From Bacillota bacterium (lineage in GTDB: Bacteria > Bacillota > Clostridia > Christensenellales > SZUA-584), in the NCBI GenBank assembly GCA_023412005.1, contig JAEYOE010000012.1:361779-425778 (forward strand): a DNA stretch of 64,000 nt. Reading direction: 5' to 3'. The notes below the pieces were generated by a model, which saw only the letters and a program-made list of their open reading frames with translations, made no database searches and had not been told where the DNA came from. Positions 35,866-45,272 of the stretch are shown piece by piece; within the stretch, counting starts at the first letter, position 1; every line of letters begins with the position of its first letter. Position numbers and translations under genes: made by a program.

Positions 35866-36309
35866 ATGAACGGATTGTACGAAGCGACCGCACTCACACT
35901 GCGCTATTGGTTCTTAATCGTGGCGGTGATTATTATGCTGGGTGTAATAAGCCTGTCCATAAAAGAATACAGAGACAAACGCATGGTGCTGGATGTGGCG
36001 CAGAGCAGCATCGGCTACTTGGCGGTTATTTCGGGGCCGGATGATGTGATGGGAGAGAATGTCACGCTGCTTGAGAACAATACCATCGGCCGCTCGCGCA
36101 ACGCCGATATCATTTTTGCCGATCGCAGTGTGGACAAGACGCACTCTCATATATACCTTCGCGACGACGGCACAGTGGTGTTAAGCCAAGTGGGGCGCGG
36201 CGACGTGACGGTGAACGGCGTGAAGCTGAACGGCAGCATGACGCTCAAGAGCCGCGATATTGTCTGCTTTGGTAATGTGGTTGCAAAAGTCTTTTTGAAG
36301 GAAGGATAA
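35866..36309 (+). CDS. Membrane-anchored FHA-domain protein
   Basis: This protein of about 147 residues has one membrane helix (about 15-37) and a cytoplasmic FHA domain at about 60-145. The phosphothreonine-binding residues are visible in NTIGRSRNADI and KTHSHIYL, with the Asn in VTVNGVKL. The gene is followed directly by SEDS and PBP genes, the same order as fhaB with rodA and pbpA in mycobacteria. A role in linking Ser/Thr kinase signalling to wall synthesis is therefore plausible. No kinase gene is in this window. AAGAGGTG precedes the ATG. Confidence 0.9.
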   Translation: MNGLYEATALTLRYWFLIVAVIIMLGVISLSIKEYRDKRMVLDVAQSSIGYLAVISGPDDVMGENVTLLENNTIGRSRNADIIFADRSVDKTHSHIYLRDDGTVVLSQVGRGDVTVNGVKLNGSMTLKSRDIVCFGNVVAKVFLKEG

Positions 36310-36312
36310 CAC

Positions 36313-37563
36313 ATGGTTCTGCAAAGAAGGGGTGCCGGCGCAATGCTGGCGCTGACAATCCTTTTTATCATATCTGCATGCGCACTGCTTTCGTTTCGTG
36401 AAGGTGTGTTTAATATTGAATATGCCATTTTTGGGCTGGGCACGGCGCTCGTGGTGCTGTTGGCATATAATCTTGCGGCGCTTATTTTTCGGCATGTCGA
36501 CCGCATCACGTTGGTCATCTGCTTTTTTCTCGCCAGTGTGGGCCTGGTGATGCTGGCACGGCTGAACCTAGAGACGGCTTGGCGGCAGCTGATTTGGCTC
36601 GTCATCGGCACGGCGGTGCTATACGTTACCATTGTGGTTATTAAGCGCGCGACCGACTTCGGGCGGCTTAATTACCTGATGATGCTGGGCGCATTCGGCT
36701 TGATTGCATTTTCGTTTTTATTCGCCAAAACGGTGGGCGGCGCACGAAACTGGGTTAAAATCGCGGGAATGTCCCTGCAGCCTAGCGAAGTGGCCAAGGT
36801 GCTGTATATCATCGTTTCCGCTTACTTCTTTGCCGAACGGCGCGCGACGCTCGCCATTATCGCGTATGCGGGCTTTGCGGGAGCCTGCATCATCACGTTG
36901 GTGCTGTCTAACGATTTGGGTGCGGCGCTGCTGTATGCGGGCACATTCATTGTTATGTTTTTCGCGGGAACCGGGCGCACACTGCTCACGTTTGCGGGGC
37001 TTGGCGTGGCGGGCGCGGGGGCGGTTGCCAGCTACTATATGTTTCCCCATGTTAAAACGCGGGTGCAGATTTGGCAGGATCCGTGGAGCTATCACAGAAC
37101 CCAAGGCTACCAGATTGTTCAGGGGCTCATGGCCATTGCGGCGGGCGGTGCCTTTGGCGCGGGGCTGGGGCTTGGGTTTCCAAGCGCGGTGCCGGTTAAC
37201 ACAAGCGATTTTATATTTGCCGTCATCTGCGAGGAATTCGGCATTATATTTGGCGCGATACTGATTCTTTTGTATCTTGTGTTTATTGTCCGCGGAATGA
37301 TCATTGCGATGAACGCGGGCTCGCGGTTCGATGCGCTGCTCGTATTCGGCGCGACATGTATGCTGTCGCTGCAGTCGTTCATTATCATTGGCGGCGTTAT
37401 CAAGCTGATTCCGCTCACGGGCATCACGCTGCCGTTTATCAGCGCAGGCGGCAGTTCCATGCTTGCGTGCCTCGCGCTTGTGGGCATTATTGAGGGCGTC
37501 AATGTGAAGAACGGCGAACGCGACGAAACGGTGATCAGGAAAGCGGGAGGTGCTGTGATATGA
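36313..37563 (+). CDS. SEDS-family peptidoglycan glycosyltransferase (FtsW/RodA/SpoVE)
   Basis: This 416-residue membrane protein has about ten helices. SEDS motifs include GGARNWVKIAGMSLQPSEVAK, WQDPW, QGYQIVQGLMAI and ITLPFISAGGSS. SEDS proteins polymerise lipid II together with a class B PBP, which is the next gene and overlaps by 4 bases. Sequence alone does not decide between division (FtsW), elongation (RodA) and sporulation (SpoVE) roles. Confidence 0.93.
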   Translation: MVLQRRGAGAMLALTILFIISACALLSFREGVFNIEYAIFGLGTALVVLLAYNLAALIFRHVDRITLVICFFLASVGLVMLARLNLETAWRQLIWLVIGTAVLYVTIVVIKRATDFGRLNYLMMLGAFGLIAFSFLFAKTVGGARNWVKIAGMSLQPSEVAKVLYIIVSAYFFAERRATLAIIAYAGFAGACIITLVLSNDLGAALLYAGTFIVMFFAGTGRTLLTFAGLGVAGAGAVASYYMFPHVKTRVQIWQDPWSYHRTQGYQIVQGLMAIAAGGAFGAGLGLGFPSAVPVNTSDFIFAVICEEFGIIFGAILILLYLVFIVRGMIIAMNAGSRFDALLVFGATCMLSLQSFIIIGGVIKLIPLTGITLPFISAGGSSMLACLALVGIIEGVNVKNGERDETVIRKAGGAVI

Positions 37564-38939
37564 AAAACGTGCTGCGGCGCAACATACGCACACTGATGAT
37601 CGTATTTTCCGTGATGTTTGCGGGGTTGGCGCTGTATCTTGGCGGCGTGGTGGTGATATACGGCGAACGCTGGTTTGTCACGCCCTACAACCCGCGCATC
37701 CAGCAGGTGGAATCGAATGTGAAGCCCGGCGACCTGATGGACAGAACAGGCCAAAAGCTGCTGTATACCAAAGGAGACGAGCGGGTTTATGTAAACGATA
37801 AAAGCATGCGCAAAGCGGTGTCTCATATTATCGGCGACAGCTATGGTATGACATACGGCGCACAAACGATGTTCGCCAAATACCTATACGGTTTTGATCA
37901 GGACGATATTTCACGTATTTTGGGCCTCGTCACCGGCGAGGAAAGGCGCGGCGGCGATGTAAAGCTGACGATAGACGCTGAGCTTTGTGAAACCGCGCGG
38001 GCAGCCCTTGGTGATAATGACGGCGCGGTTGTGGTGATGAATTATAAAACGGGCGAAATCGTGGCGAGTGCGTCATCCCCCACGTTTGACCCGGCTGACA
38101 TGGACATATTCTTAGAGGGTGGGGGCGAGAGCGAGCTGGTGAACCGTGCATTCACGGGTCTGTATCCGCCCGGCAGCACGTTTAAGCTGATTACGGCGGC
38201 AGCGCTGATTGAAAACGACCTGCAAGGTTTTGAAACAACCTGCAGCGGCAGCACCGAGATTGATGGGCAGTCGATTGCTTGCACGGGTGAGCACGGGGCA
38301 GAGAACCTGGAAGAGGCGATTTCGCATTCCTGCAACGTCTATTTTGCGGAAGCGGCGCAGCAGCTCGGCAAAGACAGGCTCGCCAGCGAAGCAAACAAGT
38401 TTTTGTTCAACAGCGATCTAATGTATAAAGACGTGCTGATGGGAGAAAGCGTGTTTGAAACGGCCGATACAGGCACGAACCTTGGGTGGTCAGCCATCGG
38501 GCAATACCACGATTTGATCACGCCGCTGCACGCATGCATGATTGCAGCATGCATTGCGAACGACGGCTTGATGATGGAACCCAAGCTGCTCAGCAGCGTG
38601 ACATACGGCGAAGCGCAGACGTACACCTTGGCGCCTTCGGTGGCGGCACACCCTTTGAGCGACACCACACTGCTTAAAGACATGATGGTGAACGCGGTGA
38701 AGAACGGCACCGGCAAAAAGGCCGCAATCAAAGGGGTTACCGTGGGCGGCAAAACGGGCACCGCCGAAATAGCGGGCGAAAACGGCAACGAGGAACACGC
38801 GTGGTTTGTCGGCTTCATAAAAGACGAAGCCCATCCGCTGGCCATCGCCGTGGTGGTGGAAAAAGCGGGCTCGGGCGGGTCTCACGCGGCGCCTGCGGCG
38901 AAAAAGGTGCTGAGCAAAGCGATAGATTTGGGATACTAA
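37560..38939 (+). CDS. Class B penicillin-binding protein (transpeptidase)
   Basis: This 459-residue transpeptidase has one N-terminal membrane helix (about 13-32), a short pedestal region and a transpeptidase domain. The active-site motifs are SxxK in PPGSTFKLITAA, SxN in SHSCNVYF and KTG in VGGKTGTAEI. It is shorter than typical PBP2 (about 600 or more) and close to PbpA of actinobacteria. It is coupled to the SEDS gene by a 4-base overlap, so the two probably form one peptidoglycan synthase. Confidence 0.94.
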   Translation: MKNVLRRNIRTLMIVFSVMFAGLALYLGGVVVIYGERWFVTPYNPRIQQVESNVKPGDLMDRTGQKLLYTKGDERVYVNDKSMRKAVSHIIGDSYGMTYGAQTMFAKYLYGFDQDDISRILGLVTGEERRGGDVKLTIDAELCETARAALGDNDGAVVVMNYKTGEIVASASSPTFDPADMDIFLEGGGESELVNRAFTGLYPPGSTFKLITAAALIENDLQGFETTCSGSTEIDGQSIACTGEHGAENLEEAISHSCNVYFAEAAQQLGKDRLASEANKFLFNSDLMYKDVLMGESVFETADTGTNLGWSAIGQYHDLITPLHACMIAACIANDGLMMEPKLLSSVTYGEAQTYTLAPSVAAHPLSDTTLLKDMMVNAVKNGTGKKAAIKGVTVGGKTGTAEIAGENGNEEHAWFVGFIKDEAHPLAIAVVVEKAGSGGSHAAPAAKKVLSKAIDLGY

Positions 38940-38940
38940 G

Positions 38941-40767
38941 ATGAACGACGAGATCCGTGACAAGCTAAAGACGCTGCCCAAAACGCCCGGTGTTTATCTG
39001 ATGAAAAACGCCGACGGCAAAGTTATTTACGTCGGTAAAGCGCTCGCGCTTAAAAACCGCGTCAGCAGCTATTTTCAAAACACGCGCAAGGAGCCCAAAA
39101 CGGCGGCGCTGGTGGCTGAGATTGTTGACTTTGACTATATCCTTACACAGACGGAGATTGAAGCGCTGATTCTCGAATGCAACATGATCAAGCGGTACAG
39201 CCCGTATTACAACATCATGCTGCGCGACGACAAGCACTACCCATATATCCGCATTGATTACAACGAAAGGTTTCCGCGCATCAGCGTGACGCGCAAGGTG
39301 GTTAGCGACGGCGCGAAATACTACGGGCCGTATATCGCGGCGCATATATTGCACGACGTGCTTGATACCGTGACGCGTGTGTTTCCTGTTCGCCAATGCA
39401 AAAAGGAACTGACCGGCGCAAAATCCGGCCGCCCGTGCATCAACTATGAGATGGGGCGCTGCCTGGCACCATGTGCAGGCAAGGTCAGCGAATACGAATA
39501 CAAGCGTATGGTGGACGAGGTGGCGGAGTTTCTTCAGGGCCGGTATAAGGGGCTGGAGAAGCAGCTGCAGGAGGATATGAAGGCCGCCTCACAGAACATG
39601 GAGTATGAGAAAGCGGGCGTGATTCGCGACCGCATTTTGGCGCTGCATCGGCTTTTTGAAAAGCAGAAGGCCGGATTTCCGGACCTTAATGACAAGGACG
39701 TGTTCGCGGTGTATCAGCAGGGCGACGAGGCTGTGGTACAGGGTCTGTTTGTGCGGCGCGGTGAGCTTAACCACACCGAACGTTATTTTATGAGCTGCGC
39801 AGGCGAAGCACCGCCGCAGGTGCTCTCGCATATGATTAAGCAGTATTATTCAAGTGTAGATGGCGTTGCCAAACAAATCTACGTGAATGTGATGCCCGAA
39901 GAAAAGGAACTGATTGAGCAGTGGCTGACAGAAAAGCGCGGTTCACGCGTGGCGCTGCATGTGCCTGAAAAAGGCGATAACAAACGGCTCACCGATATGG
40001 CGCTCGGCAACGCGACGGAAGCACTGGAGCGGCGGCTGGCGCGCATTGCGCGTGATTATGATACGACGATTGGCGCGCTCAAGGAATTGCAGATGGCGCT
40101 TGGATTTCCGGCACCGATCGACCGCATGGAGTGCTACGATATTTCGAATATACAGGGCACGGATTCTGTCGCATCCATGGTGGTGTTTCGCGGCGGCAAG
40201 CCCGAAAAGAAATCGTACCGCCGCTTTCGCATCAAAACAGTGGAAGGCGCGAACGATTTTGCTTCGATGAACGAGGTGCTTACAAGGCGGCTCAAAGACG
40301 CCCTGCAGGGCAAAGAGGGCTTTGATGAGCTTCCGTCGCTGATCATCGTGGACGGCGGCAAGGGGCAGCTCTCTTTTGCGTATGATGCCCTTTGTTCGCT
40401 CGGGCTGGAAGACCTGCCGCTCATCAGCCTTGCCAAACGCGAGGAGGAGGTTTTTGTGGTGGGCAAGAGCGACCCCGTGCTGCTGGATAAAAGGAGCCAC
40501 GCGCTGGGGTTGTTAACGCGCATCCGCGATGAGGCACACCGGTTTGCAATCACGTATCACCGCAATCTGCGGCTGAAAAAAGTGGAAGACAGTGCACTGC
40601 TAAAAATACCGCATGTGGGGCCGTCACGTGTTAAGGCGCTGCTCAAGGCCTTTGAGACGGTGGGCGATTTGAGGGCAGCCGGTATTGAAGAGATTGCGGC
40701 GGTATCTGGTATGGATATGCGCTCGGCACAGGCGGTGGTGGAATACTTTGAATCCGAGCAGTCGTAA
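38941..40767 (+). CDS. uvrC: Excinuclease ABC subunit C
   Basis: UvrC makes the two incisions in nucleotide excision repair. At 608 residues it has the GIY-YIG nuclease at the N-terminus (GVYLMKN and VIYVGKA), a UVR domain for UvrB binding (about 200-235) and the UvrC-specific RNase H-like domain (ECYDISNIQGTDSVASMVVF). Two C-terminal helix-hairpin-helix motifs follow (KIPHVGPSRVKALL). It starts one base after the PBP stop, an unusual neighbour for a repair gene, so it is probably cotranscribed with the wall genes. Confidence 0.97.
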   Translation: MNDEIRDKLKTLPKTPGVYLMKNADGKVIYVGKALALKNRVSSYFQNTRKEPKTAALVAEIVDFDYILTQTEIEALILECNMIKRYSPYYNIMLRDDKHYPYIRIDYNERFPRISVTRKVVSDGAKYYGPYIAAHILHDVLDTVTRVFPVRQCKKELTGAKSGRPCINYEMGRCLAPCAGKVSEYEYKRMVDEVAEFLQGRYKGLEKQLQEDMKAASQNMEYEKAGVIRDRILALHRLFEKQKAGFPDLNDKDVFAVYQQGDEAVVQGLFVRRGELNHTERYFMSCAGEAPPQVLSHMIKQYYSSVDGVAKQIYVNVMPEEKELIEQWLTEKRGSRVALHVPEKGDNKRLTDMALGNATEALERRLARIARDYDTTIGALKELQMALGFPAPIDRMECYDISNIQGTDSVASMVVFRGGKPEKKSYRRFRIKTVEGANDFASMNEVLTRRLKDALQGKEGFDELPSLIIVDGGKGQLSFAYDALCSLGLEDLPLISLAKREEEVFVVGKSDPVLLDKRSHALGLLTRIRDEAHRFAITYHRNLRLKKVEDSALLKIPHVGPSRVKALLKAFETVGDLRAAGIEEIAAVSGMDMRSAQAVVEYFESEQS

Positions 40768-40826
40768 ATATAAAACGTATTGCTTGATGGGAGATGCTGT
40801 TGTAAAGTGGAGGAGAGAGGTTTTCT

Positions 40827-41732
40827 ATGGATTTAGTTAAGGTTTTTAATGCCTTATCGGGAAAAGTTCAGGATGTACGGCGTGACGTACCGATGGCCGA
40901 GCATACGTCGTTTAAAGTGGGCGGTTGTGCCGACATCATGGTGCTGCCAACGAGTGCGGACGAGGTGCAGCACGTGCTGCTGACCGCACGGCAGACGGAC
41001 ACCCCGCTTTTTGTGATGGGACGCGGGTCGAATCTGCTTGTTACCGGCAAGGGAATTCGTGGCATTGTGATGAAGCTGGCGGATAATTTCTCGGATGTTT
41101 CGTTCGACGGAGATTGCGTGACGGCCAAAAGCGGCACACCGTTGGCTGTGCTGGTGCGCGAAGCCATGGCAAAGTCGCTCGGCGGCGTTGAATTCCTTGG
41201 CGGTATTCCGGGCACCGTGGGCGGAGCGGTTTGCATGAATGCGGGCGCTTATGGCGGTGAGATCGGCGATTATGTGGAAGAGGTTACCTTTGCGACACCC
41301 GCGGGTGTGCTTGCACTGAATAATACAGAGATGAATTTCGGGTACCGTCGCAGCATACTCAGCAGCCTGCCGCTGATAGTAACGGGTGTCAGATTGCGGT
41401 TCAACACATGCTGCCGCGAGGAAAGTATGGAAAAACTGTGCGCGCTGAATGAGCAGAGACGCGCCAAGCAGCCGCTCGAATATCCGAGCGCGGGCAGCAC
41501 ATTCAAGCGGCCCGAGGGCGGCTATGCCGGAACGATGATTGATGAAGCCGGGCTTAAAGGGCTAAGCATCGGCGGTGCACAGGTGTCGGAGAAGCACGCG
41601 GGGTTTGTGATTAACACGGGCAACGCAACGTCGGAGGAGGTCATCGCGCTGATTGAAGAGGTACAAAAACGCGTGTTTGAACACTGCGGCGTGAGGCTGG
41701 AGCCCGAAGTGAGAATCGTGGGGGAACGATGA
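40827..41732 (+). CDS. murB: UDP-N-acetylenolpyruvoylglucosamine reductase
   Basis: MurB reduces UDP-GlcNAc-enolpyruvate to UDP-MurNAc with NADPH and FAD. At 301 residues it is the short type II form of Firmicutes. The FAD site is in GRGSNLLV and GGIPGTVGGAVCMNAGAYGG, and the catalytic Ser is in PSAGSTFKRP. The open frame overlaps the next gene by 4 bases. It leads the run murB, PHP, rapZ, whiA, crh-like, all tightly spaced. Confidence 0.97.
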   Translation: MDLVKVFNALSGKVQDVRRDVPMAEHTSFKVGGCADIMVLPTSADEVQHVLLTARQTDTPLFVMGRGSNLLVTGKGIRGIVMKLADNFSDVSFDGDCVTAKSGTPLAVLVREAMAKSLGGVEFLGGIPGTVGGAVCMNAGAYGGEIGDYVEEVTFATPAGVLALNNTEMNFGYRRSILSSLPLIVTGVRLRFNTCCREESMEKLCALNEQRRAKQPLEYPSAGSTFKRPEGGYAGTMIDEAGLKGLSIGGAQVSEKHAGFVINTGNATSEEVIALIEEVQKRVFEHCGVRLEPEVRIVGER

Positions 41733-42424
41733 AGCTGATTGCCGATTACCATACGCATACGGTACACAGCCATGGGACAGGCTCTGTGGATGACAACGCG
41801 CTCTCTGCGCTGCACCTCGGCCTTGAAACGGTGGGTATCGCTGATCACAGCATCGCACATTTTTCATACGGTGTGAAGAAGAGAAAGGTAAACAATTACC
41901 TCGCCGATATCGAGAAAGCGAAACGGCAATACGAGGGGCGTATTGAGGTAAAGGCGGGTATCGAACTGAATCTGACCGGACTTGACGGCAGCGTCGATAT
42001 GCCAAAAGGGCGGTTTGATTTTCTGATACTCGGGTATCATAAAACGGCAATTTGCCGTGATTTGCGGACAGCATGGACTTTTTTCAGAGGAAAACACCAT
42101 GTGGAAGCGGTGACTCAAGGCTATATGCGCGCGATACAGCGGCACAAAATCACAATGGTTGCACACCCTGGCTACGGCGTGCCCGTGGATTATTATAAGC
42201 TGGCGCAGGCGTGTGCGGACTACGGTACACTGTTTGAAATCAATAACAAGCACAGTGAGCTCAAAGTTGAGGATCTGCAGCTTGCGGCGCAGACGCAAGC
42301 GAGATTTATCCTTTCGAGTGACGCGCACAATCCGGCAGATGTGGGGTTGGTGTCAAACGCTGTGAAAATGGCGGTAAGTGCGGGTATAGCGCCCTGCCGT
42401 ATCGTCAATATATCGGAGGACTGA
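41729..42424 (+). CDS. PHP-domain phosphoesterase (YcdX type)
   Basis: This 231-residue protein has the PHP metal-binding motifs HTHTVHSHG near the N-terminus, ADHS at about residue 37, AHPGYG and SSDAHNPADVG. These are characteristic of the tri-metal phosphoesterase family that includes E. coli YcdX and histidinol phosphatase. It lies between murB (4-base overlap) and rapZ, a position often seen for this family in clostridia. The substrate is unknown. Confidence 0.92.
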   Translation: MKLIADYHTHTVHSHGTGSVDDNALSALHLGLETVGIADHSIAHFSYGVKKRKVNNYLADIEKAKRQYEGRIEVKAGIELNLTGLDGSVDMPKGRFDFLILGYHKTAICRDLRTAWTFFRGKHHVEAVTQGYMRAIQRHKITMVAHPGYGVPVDYYKLAQACADYGTLFEINNKHSELKVEDLQLAAQTQARFILSSDAHNPADVGLVSNAVKMAVSAGIAPCRIVNISED

Positions 42425-42425
42425 A

Positions 42426-43280
42426 ATGAAGTTTGTGATCATCACCGGATTGTCGGGAGCCGGGCGGTCTCAGGCGCTTAAACGTTTTGAGGATACAGGT
42501 TATTTTTGTGTGGACAATCTGCCGCCCAAGCTAATCCCCGATTTTGCGCAGATATGCATGAACAAAGAGCGTATCGATAAGGCGGCAACCGTTGCGGATA
42601 TGCGAATGGGTGAGATGTTCGAGGATATATTTCCAGCGATACAGTGCTTGAAAGAGATGAACATCGATCTTGACATTCTGTATCTGGATGCGAGCGATGA
42701 GGTACTGGTACGGCGTTTCAAAGAAACACGGCGGCGGCATCCGCTGTCACTTGACGGCACAATCATGACGGGAATATTCAAGGAGCGCGAAAGGCTCAAG
42801 GAAATCAAAGACATTGCGAACAACATCGTTGATACATCCACGTATTCCATCAAAAAGCTCGGGGAAACGATTGACAGGATGTTCAGCGATACAGACGATA
42901 AGGGAATAAAAATCACCGTGACAACGTTTGGATACAAGCGCGGGATCCCAATTGATGCCGATATGGTTTTTGATATGCGGTTTTTACCCAACCCGTTTTA
43001 TGAAGAGCATCTGCGCAATCATACCGGACGCGAAAAAGAAGTGAAAGACTATGTTCTGGCGTTTCCGCGTGCGCGCATATTTTTAGATAAGATCAACGAG
43101 CTGGTCAATTATGTGGCTCCTTATTATGTGGAGCAGGATAAGAAGCAACTGGTGATTGCGATCGGTTGTACGGGCGGTGTTCACCGCAGCGTCGTGATCG
43201 CTGAAGAAATGCATCGCGTGCTGAGCGAGCAGGGCCATAACGTAACGCTCGAGCACCGCGATATCGGATACGGGTATTAA
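42426..43280 (+). CDS. rapZ: RapZ/YvcJ-family nucleotide-binding protein
   Basis: This 284-residue protein has an N-terminal P-loop domain and the conserved C-terminal box GCTGGVHRSVVIAEEM. FGYKRGIPIDADMVFDMRFLPNPFY is also present. The P-loop reads GLSGAGRSQ, with Arg at the usual Walker lysine position, which may lower nucleotide binding. In E. coli RapZ regulates glmS through small RNAs; B. subtilis YvcJ hydrolyses nucleotides and affects competence. It lies directly before whiA, with no yvcK between. Confidence 0.94.
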   Translation: MKFVIITGLSGAGRSQALKRFEDTGYFCVDNLPPKLIPDFAQICMNKERIDKAATVADMRMGEMFEDIFPAIQCLKEMNIDLDILYLDASDEVLVRRFKETRRRHPLSLDGTIMTGIFKERERLKEIKDIANNIVDTSTYSIKKLGETIDRMFSDTDDKGIKITVTTFGYKRGIPIDADMVFDMRFLPNPFYEEHLRNHTGREKEVKDYVLAFPRARIFLDKINELVNYVAPYYVEQDKKQLVIAIGCTGGVHRSVVIAEEMHRVLSEQGHNVTLEHRDIGYGY

Positions 43281-43284
43281 CGCC

Positions 43285-44217
43285 ATGTCGTTTTCCGCCA
43301 CGGCCAAATCTGAAGTTTGCCGTATAAGTACGGGCAAAGAATGCTGTGAGCTTGCCGAGCTCAGCGCCATCATCCATACCGCCGGTTCCATCAGCATTTC
43401 TGGCGGGGCATTTTCGCTGCGTATTGACACAGAAAGCGCAGCGGTGGCGCGCCGGGTGTTTGCGCTGATAAAAAGTATTTACGGTATTCAGGCCAAAACG
43501 CAGATGCAAACCAATCAGTTAAAGCACAATCATATTTATTCGCTGTCGGTGCAAAAGGAAGCAGCGCGCATGCTGGCGGTGGATACCCACATCTTAAGCG
43601 ATGAGGGCTTTGAATTCGGTACGAATGCGGCGTTTTTATACGCACGCTGCTGCCAAATTGCGTTTGTGCGCGGAGCCTTCTTGGGCGGCGGTTCGGTCAC
43701 GAACCCGGAAAAACGATATCATATGGAATTTGTCTGCGGACAAAAGGAATTTGCGCAGGGTTTGTTGAATATAATAGTAGAACTTGGCGTGTCTGCAAAA
43801 ATGATACCCAGGGGCAAGAGTTTTGTGGTTTATATCAAGGAAGGCGATGCGATCGTCACTTTATTAACCATGATGGGCGCGCACTCGTCGATATTGAATA
43901 TCGAAAATATCCGTATATTGAAAAGTGTGCGCAATAACGTGAACCGCAAAGTCAACTGCGAGACGGGCAACTTATCAAAAACGGTTAATGCGTCTGTTAA
44001 GCAGCAGGAAAGCATTGACTATATCCGAACTCATATGGGGCTTGATAAGTTAAGCCCGGCACTCAAAGCGGCGGCAGAAGCGCGGATGAGTTACCCCGAA
44101 GCCACGTTGGAGGAGCTGGCGGCTATGCTGGGTGCTGAGTCAAAGTCGGGTATCAATCATAAATTGCGTAAGCTCAACAGCATTGCAGAGCACCTGAAAA
44201 TGACAAGGGGGGAGTAG
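43285..44217 (+). CDS. whiA: DNA-binding protein WhiA
   Basis: This 310-residue protein has the N-terminal LAGLIDADG-like domain (RGAFLGGGSVTNPEK) and a C-terminal helix-turn-helix (YPEATLEELAAMLGAESKSGINHKL). WhiA controls sporulation and division genes in Streptomyces and affects chromosome segregation and division in Bacillus. It begins four bases after rapZ and ends one base before the HPr-like gene. Confidence 0.95.
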   Translation: MSFSATAKSEVCRISTGKECCELAELSAIIHTAGSISISGGAFSLRIDTESAAVARRVFALIKSIYGIQAKTQMQTNQLKHNHIYSLSVQKEAARMLAVDTHILSDEGFEFGTNAAFLYARCCQIAFVRGAFLGGGSVTNPEKRYHMEFVCGQKEFAQGLLNIIVELGVSAKMIPRGKSFVVYIKEGDAIVTLLTMMGAHSSILNIENIRILKSVRNNVNRKVNCETGNLSKTVNASVKQQESIDYIRTHMGLDKLSPALKAAAEARMSYPEATLEELAAMLGAESKSGINHKLRKLNSIAEHLKMTRGE

Positions 44218-44218
44218 C

Positions 44219-44473
44219 ATGCAAGCAAAGGAACTGACGATCACCAATGCCGATGGTTTAAGGGCTTCCAAAGCAGCCATGTTTGTGCAGGTTGCGGGTG
44301 GGTTTTCTTCGCAGATATTCGTGGAAAAGGGCAATAAGAAGATCAATGCCAAAAGCATTATGGGCGTATTGTCACTGGGCGTGAAGCAGGGAGAGAAAAT
44401 ATACATCTTTGCAAACGGCAAGGATGAACTAGACGCTGTGACAGCAATCGAAAAGCTCGTCAATTCGTTTTAG
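44219..44473 (+). CDS. crh: HPr-like protein lacking the active histidine, probably Crh
   Basis: This 84-residue protein has the HPr fold. In HPr the phosphorylated His15 lies in GxHARPA; here the sequence is GLRASKAA, so His is Arg and the following Arg and Pro are changed too. It therefore cannot carry phosphate for the PTS. The regulatory Ser46 is present in AKSIMGVLSLG, where HPr kinase would act. Position after whiA matches B. subtilis crh, which has Gln at position 15 and acts as a CcpA cofactor in catabolite repression. I assign Crh on motif and gene order. Confidence 0.85.
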   Translation: MQAKELTITNADGLRASKAAMFVQVAGGFSSQIFVEKGNKKINAKSIMGVLSLGVKQGEKIYIFANGKDELDAVTAIEKLVNSF

Positions 44474-44798
44474 CGTTTTCAAGCTGCACAATAGCTAGAA
44501 AGCTAAGCCGCGAGGCAACGGCCTGCGGTTTTTTAGTCTGTTGCCAAATAGCGGGGCATGTTTGTCCAAAGAATTAAATAACATGAGAATTATTTAAATA
44601 CATAGATTCAATTAAATGGGAACGGCAGTCTCTGTTGACAAATCATAGAGAATGCTTTATTATAATGACTATAATATAATGAGTGGTGAAGACATTCCGC
44701 TTGCGGAATGTCTTTTGCTATGATTAATCGAAACAGCCCCAAGGTCGGGAAAAAAACCGCAGAATTATCGGGGGCAGTAAAAAAGGAGGTATGAGCAT
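44474..44798 (+). promoter_or_regulatory. Intergenic region: terminator, promoter and attenuator-like hairpin
   Basis: No gene is seen. A terminator at 44505-44534 (CCGC and AGGC paired with GCCT and GCGG, then TTTTTT) ends the murB-crh unit. A strong promoter follows, with -35 TTGACA (44635-44640), 17 bases and -10 TATTAT (44658-44663). About 20 bases after the likely start is a hairpin AGACATTCCGC/GCGGAATGTCT (44690-44713) followed by TTTTG, an attenuator-like arrangement before the rnk-like gene. Confidence 0.6.
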
Positions 44799-45209
44799 AT
44801 GTCTCGCCGGATTATAATAACGGAAGAAGATATGAAAAAGCTGAAAAAACTAATTGACGGTGAAATCGACAAAAAAAACAAACCACATGTGCTTGATCTC
44901 GATGATGAATTGAAACGCGCCGAGATCGTTGACAAGAGTGAGCTTCCTGATGACGTAATCACAATGAATTCTCGTGCTTTATTGGTGATTGATGATATCG
45001 AAGAGACTGTCTCGTTGGTTTATCCCCATGAAGCGGATTTATCACAGAATAACATCTCGGTATTATCGCCGATAGGGACGGCGATTATCGGATTTAGAGA
45101 GGGCGATACTGTCGAATGGGCTGTTCCGTCCGGTATTACGAAAATTGATATACGAAAAGTTTTATACCAACCTGAATCAGACGGGAATTCTGCATTGTCC
45201 GCAGAATAA
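44799..45209 (+). CDS. Rnk-like GreA/GreB C-terminal domain protein
   Basis: This 136-residue protein has the GreA/GreB C-terminal fold. The motifs VYPHEADLSQNNISVLSPIG and AIIGFREGDTVEW match Rnk, the regulator of nucleoside diphosphate kinase. It has a short N-terminal helical part instead of the Gre coiled coil. Rnk-type proteins bind RNA polymerase near the secondary channel. AAAAGGAGGT precedes the ATG with good spacing. The mreB-like gene follows 63 bases downstream. Confidence 0.85.
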   Translation: MSRRIIITEEDMKKLKKLIDGEIDKKNKPHVLDLDDELKRAEIVDKSELPDDVITMNSRALLVIDDIEETVSLVYPHEADLSQNNISVLSPIGTAIIGFREGDTVEWAVPSGITKIDIRKVLYQPESDGNSALSAE

Positions 45210-45272
45210 AGGCCGCATTCAGGCAGAAATTATTGACGCGAAAAGGCAAGTTTATGGGGGTAAAAGATATTA

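Noticed and set aside
36718..37865. Overlapping minus-strand open frames opposite the SEDS and PBP genes
   Set aside because: Both are shadows of GC-rich coding sequence. The plus-strand genes carry intact family motifs.
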